Source: Prevotella sp. UBA2746 (GTDB taxonomy: Bacteria > Bacteroidota > Bacteroidia > Bacteroidales > Bacteroidaceae). Taken from it: a stretch of DNA of 53,221 nt. The DNA is taken from the NCBI GenBank assembly GCA_002353555.1, contig DEJO01000020.1, positions 22,515 through 75,735 on the forward strand, read 5' to 3'. The notes beneath the pieces are model-generated. The model did no database searches. It was not told the origin of the DNA and was given only the letters and a program-made list of their open reading frames with translations. Positions 35,489 through 41,988 of the stretch are shown here, piece after piece; the first letter of the stretch is position 1, and each line of letters begins with the position of its first letter. The translations under genes were made by a program, and so were the position numbers.

Positions 35489-36007
35489 TTACCACCCGAA
35501 CGCCTGTGCGTCGCTCAGCCACTTGCCTTGTGCGCGAAGTACCTGTTCGATGATGTCGCGTCCGCACCCTTTCCCACCATCATAGTGACTGATGTAGAGC
35601 GAGATTTCCTTGATGTCGGGGCAGGCATCGGCGGGACAACACGGACATGCCGACCGCTTCATGACCTCATAGTCGGGGATGTCGTCGCCGACATAGATGA
35701 CCTCCTCGTCGCTATAGCCGTATTTCCGAAGGAACTCGTCCCATGTCTTGATTTTCATGGCACACTTCAGATAGACATCCCTCACCCCCAGCTTCTCATA
35801 GCGCATCCGTATGGCTTCGTCGAAGCCTCCTGTGATGATGGCGATGTGCAATCCACACTTCTGAGCCAGCTGAATAGCATATCCATCCTTGATGTTGACC
35901 GTTCGCAACGGCTCGCCCTGTGGCGACATGGGGATGGTAGAACATGAGAGCACACCGTCTACATCGAAGGCGATGGCTTTGATTTTATGTAACGGATAGT
36001 TGATCAT
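35489..36007 (-). CDS. kdsC: KdsC-like HAD phosphatase
   Basis: A 172-residue class C0 HAD phosphatase. FDVDGVLSC holds the nucleophile and acid Asp, AIITGG the second motif, MKIKTWDEFLRKYG the lysine motif and YVGDDIPDYEVM the metal site; GGKGCGRDIIEQVL is the KdsC C-terminal tail that closes the tetramer site. It should release phosphate from KDO-8-phosphate for lipopolysaccharide. It lies 31 nt after the DUF2520 gene. Confidence 0.9.
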   Translation of the reverse strand: MINYPLHKIKAIAFDVDGVLSCSTIPMSPQGEPLRTVNIKDGYAIQLAQKCGLHIAIITGGFDEAIRMRYEKLGVRDVYLKCAMKIKTWDEFLRKYGYSDEEVIYVGDDIPDYEVMKRSACPCCPADACPDIKEISLYISHYDGGKGCGRDIIEQVLRAQGKWLSDAQAFGW

Positions 36008-36038
36008 ACACGATAGTTTTCATTCTGTTCACGTCCTG

Positions 36039-36839
36039 TCATGGGTTGCTGGCGGGTTGACCTTCGCCCTCTTCGGAAGCCTGATGGATGCTCTTCGACA
36101 ACCATTCGTACAGCTGTTGTTGCAAGGGGTTCTGCTCCATCAGCTTCATCTGGGCGGCAATCACGTTGGCATCATACCTGACGGCAGGTCCGGTCTGTGC
36201 CTGACGGGGAGTCATGGTGTGTACCTTGCGCGCCGTCTCGTCTATCAGCGGGAGCATATATCGGAAGTCTATGTCGTGGTCTGCCAACAGCCTTGCCGCG
36301 ATGTCGTAGCAATGGTTGGTGAAGTTGCACGTCCAGACGGCAGCCAGGTGCAAGTAGCGGCGGTCTTCTGTCGACATCGTGACTACATGGTCGGAGACCG
36401 ACCTCGCCAGTTGCCCTATCTCTGCCAGCGTCTCAGCGTTATTGGCTTCAATGAAGCACGGTATTTCGCTGAACGCCACCTCACGCGACTTCGAGAAGGT
36501 CTGCATCGGATAGAGCACGCCATAGTTTTCGGCACAGCCTTCAAACACCCCAAGGGGCATAGAGCCGGCAGTATGCAGGAATATCTTGTCGCCCTTCCCG
36601 GCACATACCTGCCCGACGACCTCGGCGAGGACGCTGTCTTTCACCGATATGATGTAGATGTCGGCATCGTTCCTGACGGCATGCAGGTCGTTGGTGGCTC
36701 CACAGCCCAACTGTTCTGCCAAAGCAACGGCCGACTGAAGGGTACGGCTATACACCTGGACGATGGCGTGTCCGGCCCTTCCGAGTGCCTTCCCCAGATT
36801 GGTAGCCAGGTTTCCTGCTCCTATCAAAATCACTTTCAT
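36039..36839 (-). CDS. DUF2520 / Rossmann-fold oxidoreductase-like protein
   Basis: A 266-residue protein with an NAD(P)-binding Rossmann start (MKVILIGAGNLATNLGKAL) and the DUF2520 C-terminal helical domain (LHLAAVWTCNFTNHCYDIA; LPLIDETARKV; TGPAVRYD). It resembles F420-dependent reductase and ketopantoate reductase folds; substrate unknown. It leads the kdsC-maf series. The ATG is only 3 nt beyond the -7 box of its promoter, so the mRNA is probably leaderless. The tail (EEGEGQPASNP) is low-complexity. Confidence 0.85.
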   Translation of the reverse strand: MKVILIGAGNLATNLGKALGRAGHAIVQVYSRTLQSAVALAEQLGCGATNDLHAVRNDADIYIISVKDSVLAEVVGQVCAGKGDKIFLHTAGSMPLGVFEGCAENYGVLYPMQTFSKSREVAFSEIPCFIEANNAETLAEIGQLARSVSDHVVTMSTEDRRYLHLAAVWTCNFTNHCYDIAARLLADHDIDFRYMLPLIDETARKVHTMTPRQAQTGPAVRYDANVIAAQMKLMEQNPLQQQLYEWLSKSIHQASEEGEGQPASNP

Positions 36840-36842
36840 GCG

Positions 36843-36851
36843 GCAAAGGTA
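36843..36851 (-). promoter_or_regulatory. -7 box next to the DUF2520 start codon
   Basis: Minus-strand TACCTTTGC, then CGC, then ATG. Transcription normally starts about 5-7 nt after this box, which is at the start codon. The -33 is weak. Confidence 0.6.
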
Positions 36852-36904
36852 ATAAAAAAATACACGAATAGTTGATGAAAACGCTGAAATAAGAAAACTT
36901 TTTG

Positions 36905-36913
36905 TATTTTTGC
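36905..36913 (+). promoter_or_regulatory. -7 box next to the acyltransferase-like start codon
   Basis: TATTTTTGC, then CAC, then ATG at 36917, the same spacing as the divergent DUF2520 gene. The -33 is weak. The 77-bp gap therefore holds two promoters with almost no 5' untranslated sequence. Confidence 0.6.
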
Positions 36914-36916
36914 CAC

Positions 36917-37894
36917 ATGATTAACGCTCGTCTTCAAATATACACACAGGGTGAAGAATTGCCAACGCTCAGCGAAAGCAATTTCTTTCACAGTCCGACG
37001 CTCTTCAGCATGATGGAGCAGACGCCGGGAGTGACACCCTACATGGTCGTAGCTGAAGACGAACAAGGCAAGCCCCTCGCCCACCTGCTGGCAATGGTCA
37101 GGCGCCGGGGAAGTCTCCTGCCGCCTTACATCTTCTCTCAAGGGCGTGTCTACGGGGAGGGATGGTATGCTGAAGACGAACATCGGGACGAGCTCTTCGC
37201 ACTCATGCTCGAAGCCATCACACGCCAACTGCACAAGCGGCTCTGCCTCTATATCGAGTTCAGCGACATCTCCAAGAAGATGTTCGGATACAAGACGTTC
37301 CGCCAGAACAACTACTTCCCCATCTCGTGGATGCAGATTCAGAACTCGCTACACAGCAGACAGCCGGAGTTGCGCCTGGAAGAGAAGATGCTCCAGCAGA
37401 TAGATCACGGCTACGGGATGGGCATAGAGACGCGCGAGGCTGCCAAAGAAGCGGAGGTAATCGCACTCTACAAGGTGCTGAAAGGTTACTACAGATTCCG
37501 CTTCCAACGGTATGTACCCCATCAGGAGATGTTCTTGCTGATGATGAAGAATCCTTCTTGCAAACTCAACATTACGCTCTACAAGGGGAAAGTCATCGGT
37601 GGAAGCGTCGTCGTCAACTCTGGAGGCAATGCCTACCTCTGGTTTGAAGCCTCCAGAAAGAAGCGTCACCCCCTGCTTAGGCCACACCTGAACACCATCT
37701 GGCATGCCATCAAGAGCAGCTATGATGCCCATCAACGGCACATCTGCTTCCTCAATGTCGGACTACCTTTCAGCCGCAACCGCTACCGGGAATTCATCCT
37801 TGCCTATGGCGGCAAGCCGCTGACCACCTACCGATGGTTCCACTTCACCTTCCAATGGCTCAACCGCCTGCTCTCATGGGTCTACCGCGAGTAA
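36917..37894 (+). CDS. FemAB/GNAT-like acyltransferase
   Basis: A 325-residue cytosolic protein with the split GNAT arrangement of FemAB-like proteins: an N-terminal half (HSPTLFSMMEQTPGVTPYMVVAEDE; LLAMVRRRGS) and a C-terminal half (ITLYKGKVIGGSVVVNSGGNAYLWFEASRKK; PLLRPHLNTIWHAIKSSYD; LNVGLPF). Such proteins transfer aminoacyl or acyl groups, often in cell-wall or capsule synthesis; the substrate here is unknown. An in-frame TTG 15 nt upstream would start within the -7 box, so the ATG is chosen. A stem-loop repeat follows the stop. Confidence 0.7.
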   Translation: MINARLQIYTQGEELPTLSESNFFHSPTLFSMMEQTPGVTPYMVVAEDEQGKPLAHLLAMVRRRGSLLPPYIFSQGRVYGEGWYAEDEHRDELFALMLEAITRQLHKRLCLYIEFSDISKKMFGYKTFRQNNYFPISWMQIQNSLHSRQPELRLEEKMLQQIDHGYGMGIETREAAKEAEVIALYKVLKGYYRFRFQRYVPHQEMFLLMMKNPSCKLNITLYKGKVIGGSVVVNSGGNAYLWFEASRKKRHPLLRPHLNTIWHAIKSSYDAHQRHICFLNVGLPFSRNRYREFILAYGGKPLTTYRWFHFTFQWLNRLLSWVYRE

Positions 37895-37928
37895 CTTTCA
37901 CCCTATTATTATAGCGTTTTCTTTGTTG

Positions 37929-37992
37929 ACACAAACCCTTCACATCCGTGTATCTTGCTGACCATCAAGCAAATGCTGTGAAGGGTTTGTGT
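37929..37992 (-). repeat. Stem-loop repeat element E1
   Basis: A perfect 16-bp outer stem (ACACAAACCCTTCACA and its complement) encloses an inner hairpin TTGCT/AGCAA on the minus strand. It is homologous to E2 at 38414-38469 in the opposite orientation. It starts 34 nt after the acyltransferase stop and could also end that transcript. Confidence 0.8.
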
Positions 37993-38013
37993 TTTGTCGG
38001 AAGGGGCTGACGC

Positions 38014-38120
38014 TTCCGACCCGTCCGCCTGGTCTGACTTGTCTGACCCGTCTGACTTATCCGACTTGTCGGATTGGTCCGAATAGTCTGATTCGTCTGA
38101 CTTGTCGGATTGGTCCGACG
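38014..38120 (-). repeat. Non-coding 9-bp minisatellite
   Basis: About eleven degenerate GTCTGACTT / GTCGGATTG units, the same unit that encodes the QTSQT linker in the LysM protein at 21.3 kb. Read on the minus strand it gives a stop-free SQTNQT-like frame but without a start codon or any neighbouring domain. DNA from 38121 to 38220 is pyrimidine-rich with nothing recognisable. Confidence 0.8.
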
Positions 38121-38220
38121 ATCTGCCCCTTCCGCTTCTCCCCTCAGCTCTTTTTGCTCCTCATTATTTCCAATTCTTCTTGTGATTCCTTGATTTTCTT
38201 TTTACTTTTTGCATCTTCTC

Positions 38221-38292
38221 AAACCTTTTGACACGTGTCGGAAGACCTTTTGACACGTGTCAGAAACGTTTCCGACACGTGTCAAAAGGTTT
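38221..38292. repeat. Triple GACACGTGTC palindrome array
   Basis: Three GACACGTGTC palindromes at 38230, 38252 and 38274 with exactly 22-bp spacing. The first two share CCTTTT before them; the third is inverted. The outer copies form a perfect 23-bp inverted repeat (38221-38243 and 38270-38292). Confidence 0.85.
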
Positions 38293-38413
38293 TGAAAAGT
38301 ACATTTCGAATAATAATTAGCTCCGTTTTCAGCATTTAAACAGCTTTTATTCAGCCATTTAAGATGTTGTTTTAGATGATGACAGCCGGGAAAACACGAA
38401 GCCCCGCAAAAAC

Positions 38414-38469
38414 AAACCCTTCACAGGAACTTACTGTATGCCAGTAAGTTGCAGGCACGTGAAGGGTTT
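38414..38469 (+). repeat. Stem-loop repeat element E2
   Basis: An 11-bp outer stem (AAACCCTTCAC/GTGAAGGGTTT) encloses a 9-bp inner hairpin AACTTACTG-TATGC-CAGTAAGTT. The outer stem sequence is shared with E1, while the inner stem differs by paired changes (TTGCT/AGCAA in E1, TTACT/AGTAA here). Confidence 0.8.
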
Positions 38470-38478
38470 TGGCAAAAC

Positions 38479-38505
38479 AAAAAAAGCTCCGACTCACGTC
38501 GGAAC
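38479..38505 (-). terminator. Intrinsic terminator of the candidate small RNA
   Basis: On the minus strand GTTCCGAC and GTCGGAGC form an 8-bp stem (one G-T pair) closed by a GTGA tetraloop of GNRA type and followed by seven T. Confidence 0.8.
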
Positions 38506-38580
38506 TAATTCCCTATTGTTGAATGTTTCAGCAGTTTTTGAGTTCTTTGTAGTTGTGTATTTTCGAAAATCGTTTGTTTT
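38479..38580 (-). ncRNA. Candidate small RNA of about 100 nt
   Basis: A complete transcription unit without a gene: consensus promoter at 38587-38619 and an intrinsic terminator at 38479-38505, both minus strand. The predicted RNA has an A/C-rich 5' part with a small ATTTTCGAAAAT hairpin, an unpaired stretch (CTGCTGAAACATTCAAC) and the terminator stem. No reading frame of note is present. It matches no RNA family I recognise. The 5' end is inferred as about 7 nt beyond the -7 box. Confidence 0.55.
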
Positions 38581-38586
38581 TGTGTT

Positions 38587-38619
38587 GCAAAGATAAAGAT
38601 ATATTTGATTTCTGTCAAA
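38587..38619 (-). promoter_or_regulatory. Promoter of the candidate small RNA
   Basis: Minus-strand TTTG (38616-38619), 20-nt spacer, TATCTTTGC (38587-38595). No protein gene follows on this strand before the terminator at 38505. Confidence 0.75.
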
Positions 38620-38647
38620 TAAACCTGCATTTTTGATAAAAAAATCA

Positions 38648-38663
38648 ACGTAAACGTTTACGT
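38648..38663. promoter_or_regulatory. 16-bp perfect palindrome, possible LacI-type operator
   Basis: ACGTAAACGTTTACGT is a perfect palindrome with the central AAACGTTT typical of LacI/GalR-family operators. It lies 29 bp upstream of the small-RNA -33 box and about 115 bp upstream of the hflX -7 box. No LacI-family gene is in the window. Confidence 0.5.
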
Positions 38664-38777
38664 ACACAGCCACATTTCTGCCCCGAAAACCTCTTCTTTT
38701 GTCCCGAAATTGGCAGAAAAGTGTATGTCAGCGGAAATTATTATGAACAAAGGCAGCCGGAATTTGAATAATTTCCG

Positions 38778-38786
38778 TACCTTTGC
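38778..38786 (+). promoter_or_regulatory. -7 box upstream of hflX
   Basis: TACCTTTGC, 32 nt before the hflX ATG. No TTTG at the expected -33 distance. Confidence 0.6.
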
Positions 38787-38818
38787 ACCTATTATAAAAT
38801 AAGGTGTAAACAATTTAC

Positions 38819-40120
38819 ATGAAAGAATTTGTTATCTCAGAAGTCAAAGCCGAAACCGCAGTCCTTGTCGGACTCATCACCAAGGAGCAGGATGAGGCGA
38901 AGACAAAAGAATATCTTGACGAACTGGAATTTCTTGCAGACACGGCCGGAGCTATCACCGTGAAGCGGTTTACGCAACGCACGGGCGGACCGAGCAGCGT
39001 CACCTACGTCGGCAAGGGAAAGCTCGATGAAATCAAGCAATTCATCAAGCAACGCGAAGATCAGGCCGAAGAATGTGAGGCTGCCGGCATAGAGCTGACT
39101 CCAGAGACCAGTCCGATAGGTATGGTCATCTTCGATGACGAGCTTTCTGCCAAGCAGATACGCAACATAGAGAGCGAACTCAAGGTGAAGATACTGGACA
39201 GGACGACCCTGATTCTCGACATCTTTGCCATGCGTGCACAGACGGCTAACGCCAAGACACAGGTGGAACTGGCACAATACCGTTACATGTTGCCGCGACT
39301 GCAACGCCTGTGGACCCACCTGGAACGACAGGGTGGCGGCTCAGGCAGCGGCGGCGGAAAGGGCTCGGTAGGTCTTCGCGGACCTGGTGAGACGCAGCTG
39401 GAGATGGACCGTCGTATCATCCTCCAGCGTATCACGCTCCTGAAGCAACGCCTGGTGGAGATAGACAAGCAGAAGACCACCCAGCGCAAGAACCGCGGAA
39501 GGCTGATTCGCGTGGCGCTGGTAGGCTATACGAATGTCGGAAAGTCGACCATCATGAACCTCTTGGCAAAGAGTGAGGTCTTTGCCGAGAACAAACTCTT
39601 TGCAACACTCGACACCACGGTGAGAAAGGTGGTGGTAGACAACCTGCCCTTCCTGCTTGCCGACACGGTGGGATTCATCCGCAAGCTGCCCACCGACCTT
39701 GTAGACTCATTCAAGTCGACGCTCGACGAGGTGAGAGAAGCCGACCTGCTGCTGCACGTCGTAGACATCTCCCACCCCGACTTCGAGGAACAGATACAGG
39801 TGGTAGAGAAGACATTGGCAGACCTGGGATGTGCCGACAAGCCGTCGATGATTGTCTTCAACAAGATAGACAACTATTCCTGGACGGAGAAGGAAGCAGA
39901 CGACCTGACGCCGCCCACCAAGGAGAACGTCTCGCTCGACGAGCTCAGGCAGACGTGGATGGCAAAGCTGAACGAGAACTGCATCTTCATTTCAGCCAAG
40001 GCGAAGACCAACATCGACGAGTTTCGCGAGACGCTTTATAAAAAGGTGCGTGAGATGCACGTACAGAAATATCCCTATAACGATTTCCTATACACAATAA
40101 CAGACGAAGATTATGAATGA
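38819..40120 (+). CDS. hflX: HflX ribosome-associated GTPase
   Basis: A 433-residue HflX, a GTPase that splits stalled or hibernating ribosomes. The N-terminal glycine-rich domain includes TYVGKGKLDEIK and FDDELSAKQIRNIE, the linker GGGSGSGGGKGSVGLRGPGETQLEMDRR is typical, and the G domain has GYTNVGKSTIMN, LATLDTTVRKV-like switch sequence, DTVGFIRKLP and FNKID. Full length. It leads a four-gene plus-strand run and overlaps the DUF4954 gene by 8 bp. Confidence 0.95.
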   Translation: MKEFVISEVKAETAVLVGLITKEQDEAKTKEYLDELEFLADTAGAITVKRFTQRTGGPSSVTYVGKGKLDEIKQFIKQREDQAEECEAAGIELTPETSPIGMVIFDDELSAKQIRNIESELKVKILDRTTLILDIFAMRAQTANAKTQVELAQYRYMLPRLQRLWTHLERQGGGSGSGGGKGSVGLRGPGETQLEMDRRIILQRITLLKQRLVEIDKQKTTQRKNRGRLIRVALVGYTNVGKSTIMNLLAKSEVFAENKLFATLDTTVRKVVVDNLPFLLADTVGFIRKLPTDLVDSFKSTLDEVREADLLLHVVDISHPDFEEQIQVVEKTLADLGCADKPSMIVFNKIDNYSWTEKEADDLTPPTKENVSLDELRQTWMAKLNENCIFISAKAKTNIDEFRETLYKKVREMHVQKYPYNDFLYTITDEDYE

Positions 40121-41966
40121 TTACAGAGCATTGACAGCCTCTGAGATTGAAATCTTAGAGAGCAACAGCTGCTGGTCGGAAGACTGGAACCGCGTCATGG
40201 TGGCAGAAGGCTTCCGCCCGAACTACTTCCACCGCGTGATGTTCTATGGTGACATCCGCCTGGGTGAGTTTGAAAAGAAGGTAGAAGTGAGCGACGGATT
40301 CCTGAAACACTCAGGCATCAACGATGCCACCTTGCGCAACGTGACCGTCGGCGACAACTGCCTGATAGAGAAAGTGGGCAACTTCATCAACAACTATACC
40401 ATCGGCAACGACTGCTACATCTCCAATATCTGTACGATGGAGACCATAGAGGGAGCCACCTACGGCGAAGGCCACGTGGTGTCGGTACTGAACGAGATGG
40501 GCGACGGCAACGTCATCCTCTTCAACGAACTGAACAGTCAGCTGGCGGCATTCATGGTGAAGCACTTCAACGACCGACAACTGAAGGATGCCATACACCG
40601 CATGGTGAGCGAAGACATCAAGCTGGACAGCCCTGAGCGCGGCACCATCGGCAACAACGTGAAGATCGTCAACACGAAAGAAATCACCAACACCGTCATC
40701 AAGGACGAGTGCGAGATATGTGGAGCGGCACGTCTGAGCGACTGTACCATCATGAGTACGAAAGATGCAAGCGTATACATCGGGACGGGAGTTATCTGCG
40801 AAAACTCCATCATCAGCAACGGTTGCTCCATCACCAACTCGGTGAAGATGCAAGACTGCTTCGTGGGCGAGGCGTGCAAGATTACCAACGGGTTCACGGC
40901 AGAGGCAAGTCTCTTCTTTGCCAACAGCTACATGGCAAACGGCGAGGCATGTGCTGCCTTCTGCGGACCCTTCTCTGCCAGCCACCACAAGTCGAGCCTG
41001 CTCATCGGAGGCGAGTTCTCGTTCTATAATGCCGGCTCCAACACCAACTTCTCCAACCACGCCTACAAGATGGGGCCGATGCACCACGGCACCCTGGAAC
41101 GCGGTACGAAGACGGCAAGCGGTGCCTACGTGCTCATGCCGGCAACGATTGGTGCCTTCTCAGTGTGCTTCGGAAAGTTGATGCACCATCCCGACACCCG
41201 CTGCCTGCCCTTCGCCTACCTCATGGCTTACGGCGAAACGATGTATCTGGTGCCTGGCAGGAACATTACGACAGTAGGTCTCTACCGCGACATCAAGAAG
41301 TGGCCGAAGCGTGACAAGCGTGCCTTGGGCAGCCGGAAGAGCATCATCAACTTCGACTGGCTGTCGCCTTTCACCGTGGGAGAGATTGTCGAAGGCAAGC
41401 GCATACTGGAACAGCTGCGTGCGGCAAGTGGCGACAACGTGTCTGCCTACAACTATCACGAGTATGTCATCAATGCCTCTTCGCTCAGAAAGGGCATCAA
41501 ATACTACGACATCGCTCTTCGTATATACATGGGTGCCGTGCTGAAGCGTGCCGTCAAGGGCGGATGGCTCGGCAAACCAACATCAGACGTGGGACTGGGC
41601 AACTGGAACGACCTCTCAGGACTGCTGCTCCCCGACAGCGAAGAGCAGCGGCTCATCGAAGACATCAAGAACGGGACGCTGGAGAACATCCAGGACGTGA
41701 ACAACCGCTTCCGCGAGATTCATGAGCACTTCCGTGAATACCAGTGGACATGGTCATACCGCATGATTCTCGACTACTATCAACTGGACGAGCTGACCGA
41801 CGACGCCATCGAGCGCATACACCAAGACTATATCAAGGCACGCCGTGCATGGATTGCCGAAATCCGCAAGGATGCTGCCAAGGAGTATGAGATGGGCGAC
41901 GTGGAGGAAGATGTATACATGAACTTCCTGGAGCAACTCGACCACGAGGTAGACTACGAAGACTGA
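40113..41966 (+). CDS. DUF4954 left-handed beta-helix protein
   Basis: A 617-residue cytosolic protein. Residues about 60-330 show hexapeptide-like turns (NDATLRNVTVGDNCLIEKVGN; TIGNDCYISNICT; VYIGTGVICENSIIS) of a left-handed parallel beta-helix, as in sugar acyl- and nucleotidyltransferases. The C-terminal half is mainly helical. It matches the Bacteroidetes-centred DUF4954 family, of unknown activity. Overlap with hflX implies translational coupling. Confidence 0.85.
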   Translation: MNDYRALTASEIEILESNSCWSEDWNRVMVAEGFRPNYFHRVMFYGDIRLGEFEKKVEVSDGFLKHSGINDATLRNVTVGDNCLIEKVGNFINNYTIGNDCYISNICTMETIEGATYGEGHVVSVLNEMGDGNVILFNELNSQLAAFMVKHFNDRQLKDAIHRMVSEDIKLDSPERGTIGNNVKIVNTKEITNTVIKDECEICGAARLSDCTIMSTKDASVYIGTGVICENSIISNGCSITNSVKMQDCFVGEACKITNGFTAEASLFFANSYMANGEACAAFCGPFSASHHKSSLLIGGEFSFYNAGSNTNFSNHAYKMGPMHHGTLERGTKTASGAYVLMPATIGAFSVCFGKLMHHPDTRCLPFAYLMAYGETMYLVPGRNITTVGLYRDIKKWPKRDKRALGSRKSIINFDWLSPFTVGEIVEGKRILEQLRAASGDNVSAYNYHEYVINASSLRKGIKYYDIALRIYMGAVLKRAVKGGWLGKPTSDVGLGNWNDLSGLLLPDSEEQRLIEDIKNGTLENIQDVNNRFREIHEHFREYQWTWSYRMILDYYQLDELTDDAIERIHQDYIKARRAWIAEIRKDAAKEYEMGDVEEDVYMNFLEQLDHEVDYED

Positions 41967-41988
41967 AAAATAAAAAAACATCAAGAAC

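Noticed and set aside
38148..38220. Short minus-strand frame with a KIKESQEELEIMRSKKS-like coiled-coil end
   Set aside because: It looks protein-like but has a stop immediately upstream and only about 24 codons. It could be a gene relic, but nothing larger supports it.
37989..38231. 80-residue plus-strand reading frame
   Set aside because: It is made of the 9-bp minisatellite and pyrimidine-rich DNA, has no promoter or family-like sequence, and reads as translated repeat.
38014..38300. CRISPR-like array
   Set aside because: Repeat units are 9 or 22 bp apart, degenerate, with no spacer diversity of the right length and no cas genes.
37929..38469. Retron or integron attachment site
   Set aside because: The stem-loops recall such DNA, but no reverse transcriptase or integrase gene is in the window.
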